64,000 nucleotides of DNA, taken from contig CADCXC010000038.1 in assembly GCA_902806595.1 (NCBI GenBank), positions 62,001-126,000 of the forward strand. Reading direction: 5' to 3'. Below are positions 1-11,374 of this stretch, piece by piece. Within the stretch, counting starts at the first letter, position 1. Each line of letters begins with the position of its first letter. The position numbers were made by a program, and so were the translations under genes. The notes beneath the pieces are model-generated. The model was not told the DNA's origin and ran no database searches. It saw only the letters and a program-made list of their open reading frames with translations. The stretch comes from Pyrenopolyporus hunteri. Taxonomy: Eukaryota; Ascomycota; Sordariomycetes; Xylariales; Hypoxylaceae.

Positions 1-1056
1 GTGGGGATGGGTCCGGAAGCTCCGATTCTCCTTCCGTGTCCGGACTGCCTGTTGATATTCCATTCTCAGGCATAGTGGGAGAAGGAGAAGAAAGCGACGA
101 CGACGGCAACGGAATTGGGGCGTCCTCTTCGATAGATTGTAACGGCGTTTCCCCTACTGCTTCCGCAGCTGCGTCGTCTTCCGATTCGTCACCGTCGGTC
201 AGATCCGACTCGATCTCGCCGGGGTATAGCGAATAGCGGCGGCTTCTCAAAGATCGTTCCACGCTACGAATTTGCTTCTGAATCGCTTTCCAGAGCGGAG
301 CCGACAAGGTAAGCGTGCCAAGCTCCCGAGGCAACTCGGTTCCGGCGATCCGGTTTCGAAAGATCCGCCTTAGCTTCTGTTCCCCCATCGTCTCGTATAT
401 CGACTGGTGGAAATCGGCCATTCTGGCGAGTAGGTCGCGGATCTTCCATATACGTACCCAGCGGTCTATCCACGTGTCCAGGTCACCCGTCCGAGCCCGC
501 CTCCGTGGGAGCGTGGCGCCTTGGCTACGCCTCCGCCGGTTGTTGCAGATTCTGTTGTTAGCCCTCTTTACCTGGCCGTAGGCTGCGAAAACCCCTTCGC
601 GGACCGTTGCGGAAAACTCCTCCATGATCGACGTCCACACTTCCTCCTCGATACGCTTCCCGGAAGTAGGGCAACGCAGGAGCTTACACCCGTGTTTGCA
701 GCTGATCTTGAGGAGCTTCGTCTTCTCTGCCAGCGAGAGATGTCCGGGACCGTCGGGCCCCGTTGGATGGGTAGTACGAGAGCGCGGGGAGGAGTTCGCA
801 ACGGGCGTTGCTTTCAGGCTTGACTCTCCAACGGCATGTATATCTACGTCCGCCTGCTTTCGTTAATACGTTATGCTGGGGCCGGATGGGTAAAGGGTAA
901 AAAAAAAAAAAAAAAAAGATTTACCGTTTGCTGTGATTGCGAAGGCTCACATGCAAGCTCATCTTCCCCGTCCGCCGTACTGTTTTCCGGCGTGTTCCAG
1001 CGGTAGCGCCGACCTTCCCGCAGGCTTGTCGGCGCTCCTTGATCGCTCGTTCCCAT
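1..1056 (-). CDS. Hypothetical protein, 3' end cut by window edge
   Basis: I do not recognise this protein. Proposed exons are 925-1056 and 1-853, joined across a 71-nt intron (donor GTAAAT, branch-like TTAAC, acceptor CAG). The reading phase closes, and the second exon stays open to the window edge. Downstream of the join is a basic, Cys-containing helical stretch (CKHGCKLLRC, then VWTSIMEEFSATVREG and an RRRR run), followed by a long acidic Ser/Pro-rich tail (DGDESEDDAAAE). The first ATG in the upstream exon is at 1056. The frame stays open upstream to about 1160 without another ATG, so a further 5' exon is possible and the start is uncertain. Nothing visible indicates a signal peptide or membrane segment. 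The intron carries a 19-nt T run directly after its donor. Confidence 0.5.
899..917 (-). repeat. Poly-T run (19 nt) inside an intron
   Basis: On the coding (minus) strand this is T19, beginning 6 nt after the donor GT of the intron at 854-924. Confidence 0.9.
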
Positions 1057-2458
1057 AGCATCGGCCTTGGGAGAATTCCCGGTTCCGATTTTGTGACCGT
1101 CTTCGAGGAGATGTGGGAGATGTGGGAGATGTTTCCGCACGCGCCTGTTTCTCTAAACGAGCAGCCGGCTGGACCTTGATCTTTCTACTCCCAACTATAT
1201 GGCACGCTCTAGCCCAAGCTTGCTCGTAAATATGCTCGGATAGCAACGAACTATAAGACATAGGGATAAGGGACAACCCTAGCGGTAGAATGAGAGTCCT
1301 ACCCAGAAAACCCCCCCGAGAACCGCACAGAAGGGGTACGCTCGCGGTAGGGGTAATCGAATTTCGCTGTCACTGCTTACTACCTAACCCAACCTACTAC
1401 CCGGGAGGTACGTACGCACGCAACCACGTTTCGATCCGAGGACGGGCCTCGTTCAGAGAAAAACCAAACCACTAGCCGTCGCGTCTTAAGATACGCGCAA
1501 TGGCTGATCCCAGTCTTCTCTATTTCACCCGGTTACAATTAAGACCGGGGGGAAGGCAGGTAATAAAAAGAAAAAGCAATATTCCGCACGTACACAGCAC
1601 GGACTTTACGAGCCGTGCCAGAGCGATAATTACGGATGCATTATTAGAGCATAGCATAGGAGATATGAGGACCATAATAGTCGCGAGAAACAAAAGATAG
1701 GTAGGTACCTACCTACCTTGTAGTATGTTTAGCGAGGCTTCGACCATCTATCCCGTCGAATATCAAATACATCGTCATGCCAAGCGACCTCGTAGGGAAC
1801 TAGTCGAAGCAGTTACCCGGGAACACTAATGCTTACGCTGGAGATTCTCGTAGCATTACGCCGCATGCCCCTCGCAGCATTGCGCTGTCATTGGTTACGA
1901 GCCCAGGAGGCAGACACCGGGTTTGTGACTTGTCACTTCAGACAGATGCTTTACCTTAATCTTCGGAGCAGACGTGTCAGTTAAGGTCTGGCATTAGATA
2001 GGATACCTCTGATCGTAATAAGGGATAACGTCACAGTCTACGCAGCACGGTATACATAGGTAGGTAGGCTGGACAATACCTAACATATCATAATCTCCGA
2101 ATACTTGCACCTACCTGGGTACGATACGTGTATGCGAGATCGTCGGGCGAAACCACCCTGGCCCAAACGACCGAAACCCCCATAGCTCCGGGTGGTTGGG
2201 CTGGTACCGAGGGTCCGGAAACTGCAACGTTAACCCGTATGGGGGTATTGGTATTGTATTGTACATGCGATATAATAGGCTGGATTAAGTCCTGGAAACC
2301 GCCAGCAAACAAAGCAGGAGTGAGAGATCCCGGAAACTCGCGATGAGACGCGTACCTAGAGATTCGGTTTGGCTTCGAATCTCGGTTATCCTAGTACGCG
2401 GGATGCGGAAGATCTACCTAGGCCCATACCTGATAGGTATCGTAGGGAGTACTCATTA
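1057..2458. other. Intergenic, no gene seen
   Basis: No open frame here has both an ATG and coding character. It contains CCTA/TAGG palindromic repeats, the clearest at 1698-1719 and about 2057-2070. Confidence 0.6.
1698..1719. repeat. Palindromic CCTA/TAGG repeat
   Basis: Two TAGG units meet three CCTA-type units around a central GGTACC. This is one member of the dispersed family seen through the whole window. Confidence 0.85.
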
Positions 2459-3991
2459 TTAGCTCCTACCTGCTCTCCAGTCTTCTCGCATCTGGTCTAG
2501 CCTCTCCATAGCCCGAATCTCGAAGTCGCTGAATTTCCGGCTGAAGATTTCCTCTATTTGCTGGGGCGTGAGCCCTACGACTCCTCGCGCGTCCGCCGTC
2601 AACCGACCGAGTCGGCGATCCGGGTCCCCGACCGTCCGCAGGGTTTCCCTCTTGACCTGCCCCAGATCCGGAGACTGCGTGAGGTCGATGATCGGGACGT
2701 TGCCGGACGGTGTCTGGTCAGGTTGCCCGTGTTGATCCTGAGGCGCTCGGTCCCCGAGGCCGTCCTGGAGGACCGGGCTGTCGATCGCTCTCTTCCTAGG
2801 AGTGGTCGGTTGGCTAATTGCGTTGCTTTGCTTATTACGCCCCTTCCGCGAATCCGGTTGCTTCGTGACCTTCGCCCTTTTCCGTGTCACCGGTGGCGTT
2901 GGCGGCGAAACCGGCGCAGGCGGTTCAGCGAATCGACGTCCGGCTTGCTGGTGCGCATTTTTGGATTTATCCTGGAAGCCCGCTTGCTGTTGGTCCAGAG
3001 CGCCTACGTTTGGGGCAGTCGCCGCGACGGCTCGAGACGCGGAAAGGGAAGCGGTAGTGCCGGTAGGTACGCTAGGATTCGTATTCCGTCGGGAACCGCC
3101 TTCGCCTGGCGAATCCCGAGGCGGGCCGTCGTCCTTTCCGGTTCGTCCTCTCGTCCTCTTTAGCCCCTTGCTCGGTCCTGGCTGCAAGGCGGACAACTTG
3201 ACGGCTGGGCCGGGGTTCCACCCTCTGCCCGCGCTGGTGAGCTCCGGAGTTGGGGAAGGGCCCGTATGAGCAAAGCCAGGTGTCTCGGTTGCGTCGTCGT
3301 GTCCGATACCCGGGCCGGTTGAGATGGTAAGCGGCTCCTTAGACGGTAGCGGGCTTATTGGCAACGCCAAATTGCCATTCCCGTCATACGTGTCTTGAGA
3401 CTCCGCAAGTGCCCTTGATGTTGCGTCGGAGCGAGCCGCCTGTAGACCCGGAGCTTTCCCGTTTCGGCCCACGAGAGTATCGGCGCGAAAGGTACCAGGC
3501 GTCGGGGATAGAGCTGTCCCTTGCTGGCTGCTGATGCGACCGTGGAATTCCTCGGGCGTCAAACGCCGCCGAGCTGGTGTCGGACCCCGTTTCGGCGTAA
3601 GTGACTCGATCTTCTGTATCAGAAGGACGCTGGTCCTGCGGCTCGCGTTTCCTTTATCGCTCGTCCTCGTCCTGATCACCTCCACGGTCTCTCTTACCTT
3701 GTTTAGACAAGAGTGCGTGAGGAGATTCTCCTCGGACGACTCCTCCGGGCCGAACGCGAACAGGTAGCCCGTCCTCATCTCTGCAACTCCCCGCAGCAGC
3801 CTCCGTCTACCCTCGATTTCCAGCCAGTCCTCGATCGCCATGTCGAGGTCCTCGCGGTCGGCGCGACGTGGGAAGATTTCCCCGCGCAGCAAGTGCTCTT
3901 TCGCTTCGCGGCAGATATCTTCGACGATACCCTCCACGTCGCCCCCGCTCAGGGGAAGAGGGGAGTCGGACGCCAGCGTAGTCGCCACCAT
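2459..3991 (-). CDS. Hypothetical protein, 510 aa or longer
   Basis: I do not recognise this protein. The first in-frame ATG is at 3991, but the frame continues upstream to 4168 with sequence that reads like protein (HHFQIKLIDLCTEH, YFKCEHLGEFWDM). It is bounded by a possible acceptor (GCTAAT...GACAG, near 4169). The true protein is therefore probably longer, with an upstream exon I could not place. The N-terminal 100 residues look folded. The middle (about 150-430) is low complexity, rich in Pro, Ser, Thr, Arg and Lys with several basic clusters. The C-terminus ends in a predicted helix (LTPQQIEEIFSRKFSDFEI). This layout resembles a nuclear or scaffold protein, but no domain supports a function. 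Confidence 0.6.
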   Translation of the reverse strand: MVATTLASDSPLPLSGGDVEGIVEDICREAKEHLLRGEIFPRRADREDLDMAIEDWLEIEGRRRLLRGVAEMRTGYLFAFGPEESSEENLLTHSCLNKVRETVEVIRTRTSDKGNASRRTSVLLIQKIESLTPKRGPTPARRRLTPEEFHGRISSQQGTALSPTPGTFRADTLVGRNGKAPGLQAARSDATSRALAESQDTYDGNGNLALPISPLPSKEPLTISTGPGIGHDDATETPGFAHTGPSPTPELTSAGRGWNPGPAVKLSALQPGPSKGLKRTRGRTGKDDGPPRDSPGEGGSRRNTNPSVPTGTTASLSASRAVAATAPNVGALDQQQAGFQDKSKNAHQQAGRRFAEPPAPVSPPTPPVTRKRAKVTKQPDSRKGRNKQSNAISQPTTPRKRAIDSPVLQDGLGDRAPQDQHGQPDQTPSGNVPIIDLTQSPDLGQVKRETLRTVGDPDRRLGRLTADARGVVGLTPQQIEEIFSRKFSDFEIRAMERLDQMREDWRAGRS

Positions 3992-4171
3992 ATCCCAGAA
4001 TTCGCCCAGATGCTCGCACTTGAAGTATGCGCCTTGGTGCTCCGTACACAGATCGATGAGCTTGATCTGGAAATGGTGGTCCGGTTCCGGCGACGGAGGT
4101 GTCTTCGCCGTCCGCGTTGCCTCCTCACGACCGCTTAATAGCGGAACTAGGGCAGTCGAGTCCGATTCCTG

Positions 4172-5930
4172 TCAATCCGATATTAGCGTTCGGCTATCGA
4201 ACTAAGTAGGTGTCGCTGATACGCACATTGGCGGTTCTCTTTACCCTTACTTGACATATAGGCGAACGTTCGTCTGCACGATTCGCCGCCTGCGAGCTTG
4301 GCGGTGTAGCCGTCTGTCGGGTGTCCATTACGGATCCGAAGATAAGTTCCCTATCTTAGATAGGTACCTAGACAGGTAGGCAGCTAGGTGTGTCCTGGCT
4401 AGCAGTAGTATCGCGAGGTGACGTTGAAAACTCGAGGCTGGTGGGAGAGCATAGTCTCCTCGAACAGTGAACCTGGGACGGCCGCAAATTCGCGAAACGT
4501 ATGCTAAGCTGCCCAAGTACTTACCCGGTAATTAATGTGCGCGCTTTCACAAACTCGCCTACCCTGTAAGTCTCTGTTGACTGAACCATGGTCAGTATCC
4601 GTTTAGCGTTGTTACCCGGGAGCCCCGGTTAAGGGGCACAAACGACCGCTCTGGCCCCGTGCTACAGTGAAAACAAGTTTAGGTACCTACCTACTCGACG
4701 AGTACCTATTAAGACCTTTGCTTTTCATGAGTCTCGGCCTCAGCTAATATCCGGGAGGTATATCGTGTACGTGCTAACAGGGGCGGAATGATCAATCATT
4801 TTGGCCATCCGTCATTCTTACGCGTGGTCTGGGGCAGGTCCTCTCTTCTGCAACGCATATTAAGTCGCCCCTGTTGTGCTGGCCCAAGTACGATACCTAC
4901 CTACCTACGTTGGGGAAGACCAAGAGCACACAGTGAATGCTCTAGCTCACATACTATCCGTGATAAGCCCAAGTCCTGACCCGAAAATGCGTGGTTACTA
5001 ACATAGTGACGGCACATGCTGGGTTTACACCACCCATTTTATAAAGATGCAATTTCGGGACTTGCTTAGGTATCGCTGACTACCCAAGTCGCTCTAATTG
5101 AGAACGACGAATTATGGACTCCTTACGCGTATACGCCCCCGGCTTCGATCCCGTCGTCTTATCACCCCTCGTGGTTGAGACGACTTCCTAAGAGTACGAC
5201 ACAGCGCAGGACGGCTGCGTTAGAGATAGCCCAGAAGAGTTAGATATAACATAGCGGTCAGTGCCTTTCAGGCAAGTAGGCTCTTGTGATTCTCGGACAA
5301 CTTTGGTAGTCAAGTGATAGCCGCCGTAGCAGCAGCAGTAAATAGTGACTACTTGAGTTTCTAGCCACTCGACGGTGGTGAGTATGAGGCTGGCGCACCA
5401 TTCGAGCTAAATTCTATATAGCTGGGTATTGTACGTACAATACCTAAAGGATCTCTTGTATTAGGGAGCGAGGATATTAGCGAGGGCTGCTCCCCCATGT
5501 TATTACCGCTATTTAGAAGCTCCGAGGCAGGAATAATACTGCTACGACGAAGAGATTGGCCTAGAATCACTCTGTACAGACCACGTTCAAGTTAAGGCGT
5601 TCGGAAGAACTAGGATTTGCTATGCTGCTTAAACGACGATGGCAACGGTTTCCGTTGGTCCTGCGAGGTTGCCAGAGCATCTGCTCTCCGATACTCCTCC
5701 GCGGGTTACCTGTTCGCGACGTCTACATCGATCTACGTCGATCGGCGTCGACGGCAATATTGCAGTGCTTGTAACCGAGTAAAGCTTTGGTTCGCTTACG
5801 ACTGCTAGCCCATCAATCCGAGATTGCCATGCACGACCTCCGTATTACGATGGGTATTGCAAAGTCTACGGCCTGACCTACTAGCCTCTCTTTCGTATCT
5901 GCATCCTTGCGTTGCCGTAAAACATCCCGC
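4172..5930. other. Intergenic, no gene seen
   Basis: About 1.7 kb without a supported gene. It holds scattered CCTA/TAGG motifs (near 4363-4390, 4681-4700, 4890-4905) and no recognisable RNA gene. Confidence 0.6.
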
Positions 5931-7810
5931 CTAGTGCCTCTCTCTCCTCCGCGGCGCGGCGCGGATTATGTCGTCCACTCGTAGCAGCAGCTACGGTGCG
6001 TCAGCATTTTTCATCTGGAACAAGGGCGAAAAAAAAAAAAAAAAAAACTTACTTCGGCAGCTTCGCTTGCTGACGAGACGACCGCCTTCTTCAGCTTGTA
6101 GCTTTCTATCACCCCCAGGTCTCGCATATCCGCTATGCCTCCGCCCGGGGTCGTCAGATCTAGGCCGTACGTCGACATACCGTCGTAGATGGCCTTCCGT
6201 AACCGCGCCACGAGGTCGCTCGAGTCTAAGCCCGCGTTGTCGGCGAGGATCGTGGGCAGCTGCCGCAGAGCTACGGCGAAGGACGACACCGCCATCTGCT
6301 TCTTGCCCTCCACCCGCGTCGCCGCGCCCTCCACGGCCTTGGCCATGAGCATCTCGGCGCACCCGCCGCCGAGCGTCGTCCTCGGCTCCTTGACGGTCTG
6401 GGAGAGGACGGCCAGGGCGTCGTGCAGGGAACGCTCCGCCTCGTCGAGCAGCTGCTCGGTGGCGCCTCGGAGGACGATGGTGCAGGCTTGGCCGGCGGCC
6501 ACGCCGGAGAACTTGATGAGCGTGTCTTCGCCGACGATGATCTCCTCGATCAGGTCGCAGTGGCCCAGCTTCACCTGCTCCGGGTGGTCGAACGTGGACG
6601 CGATCTCGCCGCCGGTGACCAGGGCCAGGCGCTCGATGCCGTCGAAGTCGGCGTGCTCGATGGAAATGATGCCGGCGTCGGTGAAGAGCTGCTCCGGCCA
6701 GTTGTAGATCAGCTGCCTGTTGATGAAGCAGTTGATCCCGTGCGCCTTGATCCTGTCCACCTTCGCCTTCATCTTCTCCTTCTCGGCCTTCTCGAGCTCG
6801 GCCAGCTTGCCGGTCGAGCTCACCTTCATGCGCGCGCCGAATATCTTGACCTTGTCCGTGTCCATGGACGTGTTGGCGACCAGTATCTTGGCCTTCTCCA
6901 GCCGCTTCGGCTGGTTCACCCCGATCTTCTTGTCGAGGATGAAGCCCTCGTCCAGGTACGAGTCGCTCAGCTTTCCGCCGGCCTTCTTGATGATCTGGAT
7001 GTGGCTGAGATCCGACGATCCCTTGAGCCGCAGCACGGCCTCGACGGCGAGCTTGGCGAAGAGGTCCCTGTCTTGCGCGAGCACCTTGGAACTCAGCGTC
7101 GTACGCGCGATGGCGAGGAGGTCCTTCTTGAAGGCCTCCGGGTCCTTGCTATGATCCACCGCCGAGCCTTCCAGAGCCTGCAGGGCCGCCTGGCTCGCTA
7201 TCCGGTAACCTTCGATGATCGTCTGGGGATGTATCTTCTTGTCGACGAGCTTCTCGGCCTCGCGCAGGAGTTCGGCCGCTAGCACGGCCACCGAAGTCGT
7301 GCCGTCCCCCACCTCGTCGTCCTGGACCTTCGATATGTTGACTAGAACCTTTGCCGCAGCGTTATCGAGGGCGATGGACTTTAGGATGGTGGCGCCGTCG
7401 TTGGTGACCATGATCTCGGACGTAGAGCTTTGCCAGGGTTAGTGGAAGGATATTGTAATTGTACCGTCAGGTTGGGGGGAGGGAGAGAAGGAGTATAAGA
7501 GAGAAGTATAAGAGAAGAATAAGAGAAGTATAGGAGAGAAGGAGTATAAGAGAGAGGAGTGTAAGTGGGTAGGGAATCTAGCTGTTGTACGTACGCTGAT
7601 TGTAGTATCTTGTCCATACCCTTTGGCCCCAGGGTGCTCTTCACCAGGTCCCCGACGGCGATGGCGCCGACGAAAGCGGCCAGACGAGCATTCTCTCCCT
7701 TCTCTTCGGTCGTGCCCTCTTCGAAGATCTGGGTAGGACTGAAAGACGACTAGACGGGATCTCGAGTTAGCGTTAACGAGTAAAGAGGAAATCCAGGGAG
7801 ATAATACCAT
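5931..7810 (-). CDS. CCT2: T-complex protein 1 subunit beta (CCT2)
   Basis: Beta subunit of the cytosolic group II chaperonin TRiC/CCT, which folds actin, tubulin and other clients using ATP. Exons: 7808-7810, 7595-7749, 6053-7427 and 5931-5990 (530 aa, the usual family length). Hallmarks are LVKSTLGPKGMDKILQSA and MVTNDGATILKS near the N-terminus, the nucleotide-binding GDGTTS loop, RLKGSSDLSHIQI, INRQLIYNWPEQLF, the apical-domain region, LGGGCAEM and the conserved SSASEAAEV, then a short last exon ending APRRRERH. All introns have plausible donors and branch sites (GCTAAC, ACTAAC, GCTGAC). Oddities are a first coding exon consisting only of the ATG, a 167-nt second intron packed with purine repeats, and a T19 run fused to the donor of the last intron. 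It is divergent from eIF3b. Confidence 0.95.
6029..6047 (-). repeat. Poly-T run (19 nt) at a 5' splice site
   Basis: On the coding strand the donor GTAAG runs straight into T19 at the start of the last CCT2 intron (5991-6052). Confidence 0.9.
7475..7563. repeat. Purine-rich GAGTATAAGA repeat in CCT2 intron
   Basis: Imperfect tandem units of about 10-13 bp (GAGTATAAGAGA, AAGTATAAGAGA) fill most of the second CCT2 intron. Confidence 0.8.
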
Positions 7811-8593
7811 CTTGAACAATGGCAGATGGCAGGCGTCTGCTGGGGTTGGCTACGCGTTGTTCTGTGGCGGTATGGCTTTTCCGCAAAGCTTGGGATGCTG
7901 TGTCGAACGTCTACTACCTAATGGTGGGCCTGGCGAGAGCTTCAGATGCAAATGCGGGATTGCACCTAGACTTTTTTCTTTGGCGGGACAAGGCCAAGGC
8001 GAGGACGGAGGAAGGAGAAATGTGCAGCCGACCAGCCGATGGGTTAGGTACTTTCTGAGATGTACATGAGGTATCTACATGCGGCTATTATGTGTGGAGA
8101 TACCTAGGAAATACATAGGAGATACATAGGTACACGCGAGGAGGGGTCAAGGTTCCTAGTGGATTTCTTATTACAAAGGTAACCTGACGGAGCGATAAGC
8201 GGATTGGTGGGGGAGACACACACAATTGGGGCTTGAACTAGGAACATCAAAAAAACCACCTGCAAAAAATATCGGCCGTGAGACTAGGCGAATCTTCGAC
8301 TTTTCCTCTTTTCACCTTCCAATAGCGTATCCGAGCCCTTGGTTGACTGCTGCGCTGGACCAGTCCTTGGGATTTCCTCTCGCACCCTTCAAATAAAGGA
8401 TTAGAACTGCGGCTGCTCGATTCGTTCATGGTGCGCATCCGTCACGTAGCATAGAATATCCTATCTTCGTCTATCGTCGCCCTCTTCCCTTATTTCTGGC
8501 GGGGCACATTTTTCTTACCCTCGACCGCAAGCAACCCCACGCGCGCCAGCAGATACCTCTACGGAAAGGGCATCGCTCACCTTCGCACCCAAC
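7811..8593. promoter_or_regulatory. Shared divergent promoter region CCT2/eIF3b
   Basis: This 783-bp spacer separates the start codons of two divergently transcribed housekeeping genes, so both promoters must lie here or overlap. I see no clear TATA box next to either start. A repeated ATACATAGG segment lies at about 8100-8130. No other gene is supported. Confidence 0.45.
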
Positions 8594-11096
8594 ATGGCGC
8601 CGTCCTTCGACCATCTGCGCGACGCGGACGTTGACGAGGATGACTACGACGAGGACGAGATCGACATCTCCGACCTTCGCGAGAAGTACGAAGTTCAGCT
8701 CGAGCAGGGCTACGACACCTTCATCGTCATCGATGGCCTCCCGGAGGTCACCGAGGAGCAGAAGCCGAAGCTCGTAAAATTCCTATTAAAGAAGCTGAAC
8801 CAGGTCGGCAAGACGAAGGAGGACCAGGTCTACATGCCCATGGAGGATGGCAAATCCCTACGGTACGTGATCATCTATCTAGTCTGATAGCCCAGAAAGA
8901 GGCATCCTGATGGTTCGCTTCTCGGGCGGTGATGATGGTGGAGGGGAAGGATACGAAGGATACGAATGATACGAAGGATAGAAAGATGGCGGTGACGATG
9001 ACGGGAGAATTCGAGTATTGACGTTGGAGAACTCGAGCGTTGACGTGTCTGTAGATTTGCGTTCGTCGAGTATTCTTCTCCCGCCGAGGCCGCCGCCGCC
9101 GTGAGGCAGCTGGACATGGTCCCCCTCGACAAGAAGCACACGTTGAGGGTCAACAAGATGACGGACATCGACCGCTACGGCCGGGAGGGGCGGGTGGACG
9201 AGAACTACGTGCCCCCCAAGATCGAAGAGTTTACCGAAAAGGAGCACCTGCGATCGTTCCTGGCCGACCCGAGCGGTCGCGGCCGCGACCAGTTCGCCAT
9301 GTACCGGGGCGACGTCGTCGGCGTGTTCTGGAACAACGAGAAGGAACCTCCCGAGAACATCGTCGACCGGCAGCACTGGACGGAGAGCTTCGTACAATGG
9401 TCGCCCTTGGGCACGTTCCTGGTGTCCGTCCATCAGCAGGGCGTGCAGCTCTGGGGCGGCGCCTCGTGGTCCCGGCAGAAACGGTTCGCGCACCCGTTCG
9501 TCAACATGCTCGACTTCTCCCCGAACGAGAAATACATCGTCACGTGGTCCAACAGGCCCATCTCCATACCCGACGAGGGGCACCCGCAGCTGTCGCTGGA
9601 CGAGGACGGCAAGAATTACGTTATCTGGGACGTCGAGACGGCCAAGCCGCTCCGCTCGTTCGCGAACCTCGACGTGCCCAGCACCGGCGACTCCCACGCG
9701 CCGTCGGCGAAGCAGCAGCCCAAGTTCCCCTGGCCGGCCTTCAAGTGGTCCTCGGACGACAGGTACGTGGCTCGGATGACCCAGGGCTCCTCGATCTCGG
9801 TGTACGAGCTGCCCCGGATGAACCTCCTCGACAAGACGACCATCAAGATCGAGGGGGTCATGGATTTCGAATGGGCCCCCTCGACGCCCCAGAGGGAGGG
9901 CGTGAAGCAGTACGAGCAGCTCTTCTGCTTCTGGACCCCGGAGATCGGTAGCAACCCGGCCAAGGTCGGCCTGATGAGCATACCCTCGAAGCAGATCGTC
10001 CGGTCGCTGAACCTGTTCAGCGTCACGGACGCCAAGCTCCATTGGCAGTCGGATGCCGCGTACCTTTCCGTGAAGGTCGACCGGCATTCGAAGTCCAAGA
10101 AATCGCAGGCCACCACCCTGGAGATCTTCCGCGTCCGGGAGAAGGGCGTGCCGGTCGAGGTCGTCGACACCATCAAGGACACCGTCATCAACTTCGCGTG
10201 GGAGCCCAAGGGGGACCGCTTCGTCATCATCACGACGCCGGAGCCGACCGGCCCGACCGCCGTCGCGCCCAAGACTTCGGTGTCGTTCTTCTGCCCCGAG
10301 AAGGCCAAGGGGTCCGCGGTGGGCAACTTCAAGCACCTGCGGACCCTCGAGAAGAAGAACAGCAACGCGATCTACTGGTCTCCTAAGGGTCGTTTCGTAG
10401 TCATCGCCACGGTCGCCAACCAGCAGAGTTCGGACCTCGAGTTCTTCGACCTGGACTTCGAGGGCGAGAAGCCGGAGAGCGACAAGGACCTCACCGCCAA
10501 CCTGCAGCTCATGAACACGGCGGACCACTACGGCGTCACGGATATCCAGTGGGACCCGTCAGGACGCTTTGTCGCTTCTTGGGCGTCTGTCTGGAAGCAT
10601 ACGGTACAATCTTTTTTTTTTTTTTTTTTTTCATTTTTATTATTTCCAGAGCGAAGATTCTCGTGCTAACGACTAGCTGCAGATGGAGAACGGATACCAC
10701 GTCTACGATTTCAAGGGAGAGCTGCTACGGGAGGAACACGTCGACAAGTTCCGTCAATGGTTGTGGCGGCCTCGGCCCCCTACGCTCCTCACCAAGGACG
10801 AGCAGAAGCAGATCCGCAAGAATCTCCGGGAGTACTCCAAGATCTTCGAGCAGGAAGACGCGGAACGCGGAGCATCCGCGGACCTGGCGGTGGTGGAGGC
10901 TAGAAGACGCCTCCTCGACGAATGGCTGGCGTGGCGCGCGTCGGTCGAAGCCGAGCTCGAGGAGGAGAGGCTCGCGCGAGGTTTGCCGAAGCACCCGGTC
11001 GAAGGCGACGCAAAGGCGCCCGGTGACGGAGAAGAGCAGGTTATCGAAGAGATCGTGGAAGAGGTGCTCGAGGAGAGCGAGGAGATCGTCCCTTGA
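8594..11096 (+). CDS. PRT1: Translation initiation factor eIF3 subunit b (PRT1)
   Basis: Scaffold subunit of the eIF3 complex, which binds the 40S ribosome and recruits initiation factors in the cytoplasm. Exons: 8594-8862, 9055-10603 and 10683-11096 (743 aa, normal length). Features in order: an acidic N-terminus; an RRM (FIVIDGLPEV ... FAFVEYSSPAEA, about residues 40-125) split by the first intron; a long beta-propeller region with repeated W/D blades (VQWSPLGTFLVSVHQQGVQLW, FKWSSDDRYVARM, IYWSPKGRFVVIA, DIQWDPSGRFVASW); and a C-terminal helical, charged tail (LLTKDEQKQIRKNLREYSKIFEQED). Both joins close in phase. The first intron (192 nt) contains imperfect direct repeats (GATACGAAG, GAGAATTCGAGTATTGACG). 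The second carries T20 after its donor and a GCTAAC branch site. Confidence 0.96.
10612..10631 (+). repeat. Poly-T run (20 nt) inside an intron
   Basis: T20 begins 8 nt after the start of the second eIF3b intron (10604-10682). Confidence 0.9.
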
Positions 11097-11352
11097 GAAT
11101 TGACGGGGGCAAACGCGAAAATCGGGGAAAGGAGGGGGGGCTGATAAATCAGCGGCGTTCTGTGTAAGGGCATAGGTAAGGTATCTACCTACGTATAATG
11201 GAACTTGCTGCTAGCATGGAGACGAAGAGTGTCGACGACGACCTGATAAGTCCCGTCTTACTCCCCAATGGGGCGTAGACGGAAACATACCTAAGGTACC
11301 TACTACATACATAAATCGTTGCCTGGTGGGGGCGAGAACCGCCAGTCCCCTT

Positions 11353-11374
11353 TTCTAGAATCTAGAATCTAGAA
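11353..11374. repeat. TTCTAGAA triplet, heat-shock-element-like
   Basis: Three overlapping copies of (T)TCTAGAA in a row. Each contains the TTCnnGAA geometry of a heat-shock element. It lies about 260 bp past the eIF3b stop codon and far from any start codon, so a regulatory role is unsupported. Confidence 0.35.

Noticed and set aside
8879..10528. 549-codon open frame antisense to eIF3b
   Set aside because: It mirrors the GC-rich codon use of a certain eIF3b coding region. Its own protein has a composition typical of antisense shadows, with no recognisable motif.
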